Origin: Martensiomyces pterosporus
Lineage: Eukaryota; Kickxellomycota; Kickxellomycetes; Kickxellales; Kickxellaceae
NCBI GenBank assembly: GCA_025201845.1
Contig: MU604099.1
Span: forward strand, 1-27,272
Reading direction: 5' to 3'
Length of the DNA stretch: 27,272 bases
The notes under the pieces are model-generated. The model did no database searches and was not told the DNA's origin. It saw only the letters and a list, made by a program, of their open reading frames with translations. A program made the position numbers and the translations under genes. Each line of letters begins with the position of its first letter. The first letter of the stretch is position 1. Shown one piece after another: positions 1-8,775 of this stretch.

Positions 1-1393
1 GCTCATGGAAGGCGGGCAGGGGAGGTTGTCCGCACCGTAGGGGAGCTTAAACTCCACCACTACGGTGCTCTGCCGCCGGGTGTCGTCCCTGGCGGCCACG
101 CTGACATTCAGAAAGAAGTCAGCGTGGTTGGTCGACTCGCCGGGGATTGCCCTTAGCACTGCCCCCGGGTCCGTCGCCGCCAGGACCGCTTTCACCCTAG
201 GGCAGACATCGTGGTAGAAGAAGTCGTTTATCCCTGCTTCGTCGCGGAGCAAGCGGGGGTGGGCCACCGCGTGCGGGTCAACTGCCATGGGCACAACCTC
301 CGCGCTTCGTAGCTGCACATGGTCGCGAATGGCGTTCTCCTGGAACCTCATAACCTCTACGAAGATCTCGGCGTTGTAGGTTATCTGCGGGAGCGTAAGC
401 GCCGTCGCCACTGGATGCAGCGCCGGGACTTTTGCTGGCCCAACCAAGAGCGGCCGCAGCGGCAGCAGCAGCGCTGCCTCTACATGGGTGAGGCAAAGCA
501 ATGAAGGGAACAAGATGGCGATTTAGCAAAGGAAGGCAGCAGCATCCCAGTTCAACATAGCACATGTATATGCGAATGTACTTACTCTGTGCGGTTGCCA
601 GCGCGGTGGCAGGTGTAGGAGCGGCGGGAGCAACACCGACAGCATCCGCGCTGGGCGCACATCCGACTAGCAGGCGAATTTTTTCTTTGGCAGCTTCCAC
701 CCTTGTCTGCGCAACATCGACGTGGGGTTGCGCCTTGTCTAATCTGTCTTGCGCTGTGTCAAGGTCGACCTGCGCCTTCTTGAGATTGGCCTGCTCGCTA
801 GCGATCTCGACTAGTACATTGTCAAGCACCTCCTTCATGGCGTTCTGACCGTCAGCAGGGTGTTCCTCAGTAACCTTGGATTTCGATTTCGGGTTAAGTA
901 TTCTATCAATGTCCATGCTGATTTTGAAATCCCTTAGCTTCTTGTGCTGGGACTCTAGCAAGATTATGCGCTCCTGCACAAGGTTGCAACGCTCCTGTGC
1001 GAGATTGCGAAGTTTGAGTGCTGCCTCGTATTCCTGCGTGGCTCTTGACAACGCGATCGAAACCATGTCGCATAGGTCCGCCAGCGCCACTCTCAGGTCA
1101 CCGCTGGCCTCCACATCTCCCCTCGTCTCTCGCCACTTGCATGCCCAGGCATAGAACAAGTCGTTGTATCCGACCGGCGGCTGGGGGAAGCCAAGAGGCA
1201 GCGGAGGCTCTGCCCTTGGCGCCGCTTCGTCTCGCATGCCGGGAGGTCCAGGAGGACTGGGAGGACCGAGTACGCTGGGGGAGTCGAGAGCACTGGGCAG
1301 CGCAGGCATCTTGCCCTTCTCGAGCCGACGGCGTTTCGCTGCTTGGGCAGACGACTCCGAGGTGTCTAGTTTGCGAAGCAGTACATAGCCCAT
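1..1393 (-). CDS. Partial spliced coiled-coil protein with possible PD-(D/E)XK nuclease-like core (3' end beyond window)
   Basis: The gene reads leftward from an ATG at 1393, which has in-frame stops just upstream, and leaves the window at base 1 after about 429 residues. Exon 1 is 1393-586. A GTAAGT donor at 585 and a TAG acceptor ending at 480 define a 106-nt intron, joined in phase 1 (a split Lys codon). Residues 1-80 are basic, then Pro-rich. Residues ~125-170 and ~184-243 are Lys/Glu/Gln/Ala-rich heptad-like helices, probably coiled coils. After the splice, residues ~330-429 look globular. They contain an Asp at 390 (ADFFLNVSVA) and, 22 residues later, VVVEFK (E412, K414), the layout of a PD-(D/E)XK core. 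Similar restriction-like domains precede kinase domains in fungal FunK1-type and Crinkler-like proteins. That link is inference, and the part that would show a kinase is outside the window. A retroelement remnant lies upstream. Confidence 0.6.
480..585 (-). other. Spliceosomal intron in the partial coiled-coil gene
   Basis: On the minus strand the exon ends ACCGCACAGA and is followed by GTAAGT at 585-580. A pyrimidine-rich stretch leads to CATGTAG ending at 480. Reading through would add a Cys/Leu-rich stretch and then a frame without the VVVEFK region. Splicing restores an open frame continuous to base 1, with the split codon A|AG giving Lys. Confidence 0.75.
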
Positions 1394-2883
1394 TTCCAGG
1401 CACGAATAGTGTGGTGGTGCTTATTTTTGTCAATAATGCGAACAGGGGTGGGGCTGTGCAAGAGGATTCCGTGCAAGGAATACAGGAGAGTGGCGGCCTC
1501 ACCGTCGCCGTTGACCCCTGCTGCGCAGCGGTGGACTGCGAGCGAGCGCAGGCTTTGGCTGCTGGCTGACTGGCAGGCTTACTTACCTGAGCACATCATG
1601 TGGCCTACATTGTGGAGCGGAGTGCAAAATCAATCAGCCAGTTGATCAGCTCGCTATGCTGTGCTTTCCAGAAACACAAGATGCCAGCCTGTGCTCCATG
1701 GAACCGCCAGCTGTGCTCCAGGCCCAGGCCCGCTACTTGGCACGCCAAATGCCAGCATGGCACCACCACCAGAATCAGGGGAATATCCCCCACTGCCAGA
1801 TGCTGGTGGGGCCGCCAGCGCACTGTTGGTGCTGGCTGCTGGGCAGTGCGGGCTACGCACCCCAGCACCTATGCAAGCCAGTGTGCGGCTTACCTTGCAT
1901 ATGGATGGTGTGTTTGGATATGTAAGCGATGCTTAGGGATGCACAATATATGGTAGATATGGCGTAAGGAGGTGGCTCTGAGGGGATGGCTAGAGAGATC
2001 CGGAGCACTAAGGGGAGTCTAAGGAGAGCAGCGGGTAGACAAGCCAAGAACACCAGCAGGCTGTGCCGATGTGAGCACAGCAGCAGCTTGCTGCGCACAG
2101 CACTGCCTTGAAGTAACGGCACACTGTGCATTAACGTAAACAGCAGCCGCCCACTCACCTCCCAGAAAGCGGCCTGACCAAGGAATAGGGTGGCAAGTCT
2201 AATTTATTTGACCTCAACCACATTTGCGCAGCTGCCACTTGGCCATGCCAAGCGATAAACAGTGCTTCTTTCTATGAAATGCGCATCTACACACATCTGC
2301 CACCGTTACTCGCTGCTCTTTTCTACAAAACAGTCCTTGTCTGTTAGCGTTCCAATATGCAAGTATCTGTTCTTCAACACGACTTCCTAGCTACGCACCT
2401 ATATTAACTACACACAAAGGGCTGGCAACCTGTGGTGCAGTTGCCAAGCGAGTGCAGGCATGCTGTGGTGCTTTTCTTGTCTATTCAGCTATCTCATTCA
2501 GCCAACTCAAACACAGACCTGAGTTCAGCATTTCTCGCAGGAATGAGCCTCGAAAAGCACATCTTGCTCTTGCGATTCAGCCCTCGATTCATGGCCACAC
2601 TTGCTGCAACGACCGGATATCAATAGTTACGGGCAGCATGTGGGACTAGTGCCAGCACCACCAAGCTAGGACCTGGTGTTCAAGTAATCTTGCACGCACA
2701 CATTACTGGATCAGCAGCGAGGGGCTGCATCAGTATCTAGGCAACTTTATTCGTATGGTCTGTGAGGTGCCACAGGAAACTAAGCAATCTCATGCTGTCC
2801 CTCACAGGTGTCCAGAGGACATCCATGAGAGATAGCCACTGCAGATGAAAACCCATGCCATCCGAGAGGGCCTGTGAATAAAT
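1394..2883. other. Gene-poor interval, no gene recognised
   Basis: No convincing coding region appears on either strand. The short open frames here have no recognisable motif, and their composition looks non-coding. The stretch presumably holds the promoter of the leftward coiled-coil gene (just right of 1393). It probably also holds 3' flank of the retroelement remnant to the right, including a minus-strand AATAAA at 2751-2746. A gene split by several small introns cannot be excluded by eye. Confidence 0.4.
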
Positions 2884-3950
2884 TTACCTAGGCACTGTTG
2901 TTGCTCCTTGCTGCCGGCCTCGCAACATGGACCTGCAAAACTCCTTGAACTCTAGACCGTGGCCGGCAAAGGTTCTTGGAAAAATTGGCACACCATCTGC
3001 TGTGGCTGTCTGGAACCCGTTCCGCTTGTTGGGCCGCATAATACTGCGACGGGTGGCGAGTGGAATGAGGGAGCGGAGCTCTCGGTCAATCTGCAGTTTG
3101 TTGCGCACTAGCGAGCGGTCGTATGCGCTTGCCACCGCGTTCCTGAACGCGACCCTACATCTGTGAGTGAACTCTTCAGTAAAGGTTTGGTTTAGTGGGC
3201 AGTTATATTGCTGATAGTCCCGTTCGAGGGCCTGCTTGAAGTTATCAATCCACCGCTGATCCAGGATGAGGTGGCCATGGCGCTCTGCAGCAAAGCGAGC
3301 ACTCATGTCATCCGCTGCCGGGGTTGCGTTGGTGCTGGGAGACGGTGGCTCTGCCTCCTGTTCGCCGTGAACACAGGTGAACATGTGCACCACTGACTCT
3401 GTGGCCTGCTCACACCGCGGGCAGAGCTGCATCTCGCAGGCACCCGGGTATGCTGCCGGGTACCAGGCGGCGTTGCGTTTCATCGTCGGCAGGTTCATGT
3501 GCATAGCTGCCAGCTCAAACTCGCACTCCTTTGAATCCTTGCCATTGGTGACATAGATGGCGCGGCGGTGTATGTAGGTGCCATCTCGCGTGCGGGCCAT
3601 GCCCAGTGTCGAGAGCATCAGGGCAGTGGACTGTACCGTGATCTGTGCGCCTGAGTGTGCTGTGGCGAGGACCGTGATGAAGCGCTGCCTGAGCCAGGCG
3701 TAGTCCTGGGCGTTTGCGCATTATACCTGTCACCTCTTTGTAGCACCGCTGGTTCACTCCTGGAAAGGCTGGGACGTAGGAGAGCAGAGTCACGTTTATT
3801 TAGTTCTGGCGTAAGAGCCTGCCCAAAGCACATGAGCTCGCACTTGTCCATTGTGCCAGAATTAGAAAACCCTGAGTGTTGCTGCAGTACCACAATGCCA
3901 AAATGCAAGAGCGTGTTGGCAATTGGGGTTCTTGCTCTTCCCAAGCCAAG
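2884..3950 (-). pseudogene. Decayed LINE-type retrotransposon, C-terminal part of reverse transcriptase ORF
   Basis: An open frame from 3720 to 2884 encodes a C-terminal LINE-like tail. It includes a Cys/His knuckle (LCPRCEQATESVVHMFTC, pattern C-x2-C-x8-H-x3-C, near 3430-3370), as found at the end of many non-LTR retrotransposon polyproteins, then about 160 more residues. The reading continues upstream only by changing frame: a frame with SYVPAFPGVNQRCYKEVTGI at about 3798-3722 runs into the main frame near 3720. A third frame with CELMCFGQALTPELNK lies at about 3840-3793, ending at stops. At least two frameshifts and in-frame stops therefore separate the segments, and no catalytic palm is visible. 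The element is dead and 5'-truncated, as usual for LINEs. The family (Jockey-, Tad- or CR1-like) cannot be set by eye. Confidence 0.6.
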
Positions 3951-4090
3951 AGACGGGCAGGCAGCGTTAAAAGGGCTACATACCGTTCAGATGACTGGCA
4001 CGGGAGCTTATGATCGGTGCTGGTGGTGGCATGCATTCGCTGTTGCTCAAAGATGCAGCTCAAACCTCTGCCAGGTGCCCCATTTTGCAG

Positions 4091-4257
4091 TGATTACAGA
4101 ATCACCTTTTCGTTTGTGTTGGGTGCGTTATTTTGCAGATTGGCATGCAAACGGCCCAAAGGGCGGTAATCAGCTAGTGGCCAAATGGGAGGGGGAGATG
4201 AAGTACATGCCAGCGATCTGCAAGGCTATTTTTGACCACAATCGTGCCGCTGCTTAA
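4091..4257 (+). other. Candidate 3'-terminal coding exon or gene fragment of unknown identity
   Basis: A plus-strand open frame ends at a TAA at 4255-4257. Its last 55 codons look more protein-like (FADWHANGPKGGNQLVAKWE, then a Met/Lys/Ile-rich end) than its upstream part, which lies antisense to the retroelement remnant. Two good splice acceptors, CCCATTTTGCAG ending at 4090 and GTTATTTTGCAG ending at 4138, could start a terminal exon here. AATAAA overlaps the stop (4257-4262). No upstream exon or family was recognised. It could be the surviving end of a gene disrupted by the retroelement, or chance. Confidence 0.2.
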
Positions 4258-5007
4258 ATAAAGCAGGCGGCCGGCAACAGAGAATGGAATGAGAAGAGGC
4301 CCCATCTTGCTCTCAGGCGTGCGGCTGTCTCCCCACGCTCGCCGGGTTTAAAATAGGACAGGCTGTGCATTCGCCAGAGCAGTCCCTTTCTATTTCAAGG
4401 GCTCCTCTTTTTCTCTCTTTTTCCTCTTATTTACGTTTTCTCCTCCTCATATTCCAAGCCTTGACGGGCTCTTGCCGACTCCTAGTGTCCTACTTTTATC
4501 TTGTGGTTAGATAGAGCTGCGTGGCCCTTCGTTGCTTGCGCTGCTTGCACTGTGGTATCTGTTAGCATAAAGGTAAGAGCCGCAGGCTGGGTGGCAGCTA
4601 TCGCCCTTTACACCTCCAGATTTCTGGGGTTTTTTGTGGCTGTTGTGCTACCCCACACGCAAACACCCTGTTTTGACAGTAGCAATTAGAGGGCATGGCA
4701 GCCGAGGAGTTCCATCTTCTCGAGTGGTTAAACACATTGTCTGCGGGCATGCTTGTGGCTATTATTCCTTATTGTGCGTATCTATTCTTCCGCGCCTTGT
4801 GTCTATTGTGGCAAATAACCGCCACAGCATAATTTTTCCTCCCAGTCTCAGAGCTAAGCCAGACCTCTTCATGTGCCCTTGTCTTTTGTAGGCGTTCAAA
4901 GGGGGTCAGCCAATCTAGGAGCCAACAACAAGAGGGGATACAATAGCTAATCCAAGGCTTTGTTTGTTGTTCCTTCTTGTTATTGCTTTTTTCAAACGTC
5001 GCTGATA
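4258..5007 (+). promoter_or_regulatory. Chitin synthase promoter and 5' leader
   Basis: This 750-bp stretch has no gene of its own. A TATA-like TTTAAAATA lies at 4347-4355, followed by a pyrimidine-rich tract (about 4380-4445) typical of fungal transcription-start regions. A candidate 5'-leader intron runs from an AG|GTAAGA donor at 4573 to a CTTTTGTAG acceptor ending at 4891 (319 nt). If it is spliced, the mature leader would be about 300 nt. None of this has transcript support. Confidence 0.35.
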
Positions 5008-8000
5008 ATGAGCACAGCCCCAAAGTCTCAGTACGTAAAGCTAGGCGCCGATCAATCGAGCATGAACGCAAACAGTAAACAAAGCGGCGACTTCACGCCG
5101 CCTCCTGAAAGCGTGGCCTTCGCGCGAGGCGTCGGGTTCGAGAACCGGTACAGCGTGGCAAGCGCCACAGCAGCCGGTGCCCAGCCGCCCAAGAGGGCAA
5201 CCGTGTTTGGCGGGCTCAAGGGTGGCAACTCCCAGGATGAGCCCAAGCTGGAGGCCTACGAGCTGCGCGAGCAGCCCCGGAAGTCGATGGGCGGCACTGG
5301 CGGTGAGGGCAACGTGGAGAAGGGGAACCACGAGCACGTGGAAAACGTCGACATCACAAGGTCGCGCAGGCTCTGGGTGTTCTTCTCCTGGGCCACAACC
5401 TTCTGGGTCCCCTCTCCGCTGCTTTCTTTGCTGGGTCGCATGAAGCGGCCTGATGTGCGGATGGCGTGGCGCGAGAAGGTCGCCATTTGCGTGATCATCG
5501 TCTTCCTCTGGGCCCTCCTCCTCTTCCTCATTATCGGCCTCGGCTTAATTCTCTGTCCAAGACAGTATGTGTGGACCATGGACGATATCGCCAACATCAA
5601 CACACCGAAAAAATCGTATGTGGCACTAAAGGGAAGTGTCTACGACATCACTGACTTTATGAAGCAGCAGCACGGCGACACGGCCTTCCGTTCGTCTCAG
5701 GATGACATTATGCAGTCATATGCTGGCAACGACATCAACGGCTCGTTCCCTATTCCTGTGCGTGTTGCCTGCCCGCAGTTCGTCACAGAACAAAGCGACC
5801 CCAACTACCTGTACTACTACCCCGTGCAGGGAGCGTCAGAGATCGACCCGAACCAGGCCTCCATGTTCCAGCACAAGATGGGCAAGGACCCGACATCTAA
5901 GGAGCTTCAAGACCCCGACTTTTACACGAAGTACGCCGTGCCAACAATGAAGAAGTTCAAGAAGGGCGGCATCGTTTGGAAGTTCGACTGGATCAACAGC
6001 ATGTACAAGGACCAGGGCAAGTACTGGCGCGTCATCAACAATGAGGTGTTCAACATGCAGCCTTACTTTGACGCGGCCAACAACGACCGATTCAATCTCA
6101 ACAAAAAGTATAACATTCTGGATCCCAAGCTCGAGGGCATCATGAACCAGAACGGCTACGGTTCGGCCGACATCACCAAAGACTGGGACAACATCAACTG
6201 GGATGCAGCCACTCGCGATGCCAACTACAACTGCATGAAAAACCTGTTCTACGTGGGAAAAGTCGACAACCGCCAGAGCGTCCGCTGCCTCTTCACCAAC
6301 TACATGCTCGTGGCATTTGCTTGCGTTCTCATGCTTGTCGTCGCCGTCAAGTTCCTCACTGCTCTGCAGTTTGGCACAAAGGCGCGCCCCAACCCGCCAC
6401 AGAAATTCATCGTCTGCCAGGTGCCTTGCTATACCGAGGACGAGGAGAGCATTTCGAAGACCATCAATTCACTGGCAGCCCTTGAGTACACCGATAAGCA
6501 GAAGCTCATGTTTATCATTTGCGACGGCAACATTGTTGGTTCCGGAAACGACAGGTCCACGCCGCGCATCGTGCTGGATGTTCTGGGCGTCGATCCCGAC
6601 TACGACCCGCCAGGCCGTGATTACCTGGCCATCGCCGAAGGCTCGCGGCGCCACAACATCGGCAAGGTCTACTCTGGCTTGTACGAGTTCGAGGGGCACG
6701 TCGTTCCGTTCATGGTTGTTGCCAAGGTGGGTACTCCTGAGGAGACCAACCGGTCCGGAAACCGCGGAAAGCGCGATTCGCAGATCCTCCTGATGTCGTT
6801 CTTCAACAAGGTGCACTTCAACCTGCCCATGACTCCGCTGGAGCTGGAGATCTACCACCAGATGCGGCACATCATCGGCGTGCCGCCCATGAACTACGAG
6901 TACTTGCTCCAGGTCGACGCCGACACAGAGGTGTTCCCCGACTCCCTCACGCGGCTTGTCTCTGCCTGCTCGTCCGACCAGCGCATTGCCGGAATCTGCG
7001 GCGAGACAATGCTGGGCAACGAGTCGAAGAGCTGGACGACGATGATGCAGGTGTACGAGTACTTCATCTCGCACCACATGTCCAAGGCCTTCGAGTCTCT
7101 CTTCGGCTCCGTCACCTGCCTCCCCGGCTGTTTCTGCATGTACCGGCTGCGCAGTGCCGCAGGCAAGCCCCTCCTCATAGCTAACCCCGTGATCGAGGCC
7201 TACTCGGAGCTGCACGTCGACACGCTGCACAAGAAGAACCTGCTCTCCCTCGGTGAGGACCGCTACCTGACAACGCTGATGATGAAGCATTTCCCGCAGT
7301 TCAAGCTCAAGTTCATCCAGGACGCCAAGTGCAAGACCATTGCTCCGGAGAAGTGGTCTGTGTTGATGTCGCAGCGCCGTCGGTGGATCAACTCCACGGT
7401 GCACAACCTGGCCGAGCTCCTCTTTTTGCCAAACATGTGTGGGTTCTGCTGCTTCTCGATGCGGTTCGTCGTGTTCCTCGATCTCTTCGGCACCCTGACC
7501 ATGCCCACCACGCTCATCTACTTTGCCTACCTCATCTATGTGGCCGTGACGGGCATTGCCGACGTCGGGTACATTTCGCTGATCCTCATTGGTGCGATCT
7601 ACGGTCTGCAGGCGGTTATCTTTATCCTGCGCCGTGAGTGGCAGCACGTCGGGTGGATGATCATCTACCTCTGCGCCTACCCGCTGTGGTCGTTCGTGCT
7701 CCCAATCTACTCGTTCTGGCACATGGATGACTTCTCGTGGGGTAACACGCGCGTGGTTGTTGGCGATGGCAAGCGCAAGATCATCGTTGAGGACGACAAG
7801 CCGTTCGACCCTGCATCGATTCCCCAGCGCAGGTGGATGGAGTATGAGAGCGAGCTGGCAGCAGCCGGTGTGCTCAATGCGCCGCCACCCAACATGAACC
7901 CGAATGCGGGCTCCACCAGGGAGGACGAGAGACTGTCGATGTACAGCAGCCAGTCGGGAGCCAACATGAGCCGCGTGGCCAGCGCTGCCGGGTTCAACAA

Positions 8001-8613
8001 CATGCAGATGGGCGTCCACAGCATCTACGGCGCTCCGGCCATGCCGCACTCCACCGCAGGCTCGGTCATAATGGATCCGCGTCTTTCTACCGCAATGACC
8101 AACCCGCAGATGATGGCCCAGCAGGCCATGGCCCCAGGAAGCAACAACAGCTCGCCATACAACAGCATCGCATTCTCCCAAGCACCGCAGCAGCAGCAAG
8201 CGTACATGGGCGCTGGCGGCTGGGTCCCGCCCACGACTCTGTCAATGTACGGATCCGAGGCGTCGGGCATGCGGCCCATGTCCTATATGTCAGCGTCCGG
8301 CGGTGTGCCAATGGTGGCCCCGCAGACAGGATCCGTGTACATGCCCTCGCAGCAAGGGGAGTTTGCCAGCGGCCGCTCGACACCCGTCGGCTACCCTGCA
8401 ATGGGCGTGCCTGCAATGCCTGCGGTGCCTGTGCTTCCGTCGGACGACCAGATTGTCGATGCCATCCGCCGCATCCTCGTTGGCGCCGACTTGACCACCA
8501 CGACCAAGAAGCGCATCCGCATGCAGCTAGCACAGGAATTCGGCGTCGACCTGACCCCCAAGAAGGACTTTATCAGCAGCATTGTTGACCAGATGCTCGT
8601 TGGAGGCATGTAG
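5008..8613 (+). CDS. Chitin synthase, division 2, cytochrome b5-like and DEK_C domains, no myosin motor
   Basis: A 1201-residue polytopic plasma-membrane enzyme that would polymerise UDP-GlcNAc into chitin for the cell wall. Order: hydrophilic tail; conserved GRMKRPDVRMAWREK segment and first membrane helices (~158-184); cytochrome b5-like domain from ~188 (VWTMDDIANI... YDITDFM); a membrane helix at ~430-455; glycosyltransferase-2 core with DAD (D637, D639), GEDRYLT (749-755) and QRRRW (789-793); a helix cluster at ~818-910 ending SFWHMDDFSWGNTR; a Met/Gln/Pro-rich linker; and a DEK_C domain at ~1144-1199. The start at 5008 is chosen because the 16 residues from the in-frame ATG at 4960 are not family-like. 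The membrane region resembles class V/VII enzymes, which usually carry an N-terminal myosin head; none is encoded upstream. No intron in the coding region. It converges on FANCI, stops 162 bp apart. Confidence 0.93.
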   Translation: MSTAPKSQYVKLGADQSSMNANSKQSGDFTPPPESVAFARGVGFENRYSVASATAAGAQPPKRATVFGGLKGGNSQDEPKLEAYELREQPRKSMGGTGGEGNVEKGNHEHVENVDITRSRRLWVFFSWATTFWVPSPLLSLLGRMKRPDVRMAWREKVAICVIIVFLWALLLFLIIGLGLILCPRQYVWTMDDIANINTPKKSYVALKGSVYDITDFMKQQHGDTAFRSSQDDIMQSYAGNDINGSFPIPVRVACPQFVTEQSDPNYLYYYPVQGASEIDPNQASMFQHKMGKDPTSKELQDPDFYTKYAVPTMKKFKKGGIVWKFDWINSMYKDQGKYWRVINNEVFNMQPYFDAANNDRFNLNKKYNILDPKLEGIMNQNGYGSADITKDWDNINWDAATRDANYNCMKNLFYVGKVDNRQSVRCLFTNYMLVAFACVLMLVVAVKFLTALQFGTKARPNPPQKFIVCQVPCYTEDEESISKTINSLAALEYTDKQKLMFIICDGNIVGSGNDRSTPRIVLDVLGVDPDYDPPGRDYLAIAEGSRRHNIGKVYSGLYEFEGHVVPFMVVAKVGTPEETNRSGNRGKRDSQILLMSFFNKVHFNLPMTPLELEIYHQMRHIIGVPPMNYEYLLQVDADTEVFPDSLTRLVSACSSDQRIAGICGETMLGNESKSWTTMMQVYEYFISHHMSKAFESLFGSVTCLPGCFCMYRLRSAAGKPLLIANPVIEAYSELHVDTLHKKNLLSLGEDRYLTTLMMKHFPQFKLKFIQDAKCKTIAPEKWSVLMSQRRRWINSTVHNLAELLFLPNMCGFCCFSMRFVVFLDLFGTLTMPTTLIYFAYLIYVAVTGIADVGYISLILIGAIYGLQAVIFILRREWQHVGWMIIYLCAYPLWSFVLPIYSFWHMDDFSWGNTRVVVGDGKRKIIVEDDKPFDPASIPQRRWMEYESELAAAGVLNAPPPNMNPNAGSTREDERLSMYSSQSGANMSRVASAAGFNNMQMGVHSIYGAPAMPHSTAGSVIMDPRLSTAMTNPQMMAQQAMAPGSNNSSPYNSIAFSQAPQQQQAYMGAGGWVPPTTLSMYGSEASGMRPMSYMSASGGVPMVAPQTGSVYMPSQQGEFASGRSTPVGYPAMGVPAMPAVPVLPSDDQIVDAIRRILVGADLTTTTKKRIRMQLAQEFGVDLTPKKDFISSIVDQMLVGGM

Positions 8614-8713
8614 CTTATCCCTCGTTTATATACCCAAGCCACTGCCTTCCTTCTTCGCCGCACCTGTATCCTGTCTTCCAGATTGCTTTTCTTTTCTTTT
8701 TCTTTTCTATGCT

Positions 8714-8744
8714 TTCATTTCTCTCTCTCTCTACTACTACTACA
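8714..8744. repeat. Simple repeats between convergent genes
   Basis: A (CT)n run at about 8720-8732 is followed directly by a (TAC)n run to 8744. It lies in the 162-bp gap between the chitin synthase and FANCI stops, inside the presumed 3' UTRs of both. Confidence 0.7.
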
Positions 8745-8775
8745 TTCAACACAATGCAAAATCATACACACAAGG

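Noticed and set aside
1018..1569. A 183-codon plus-strand frame opposite the start of the coiled-coil gene
   Set aside because: Mostly antisense to the supported spliced gene; its tail beyond 1393 has no recognisable features.
5128..5150. GGGTTCGAGAACC resembling a tRNA B box
   Set aside because: It lies inside chitin synthase codons, and no matching A box, acceptor stem or cloverleaf was found around it.
6469..8199. A 576-codon minus-strand open frame opposite the chitin synthase
   Set aside because: It lies wholly antisense to catalytic-core codons of a confidently identified gene, its translation is His/Val/Arg-rich with no family motif, and GC-rich third positions commonly leave such frames open.
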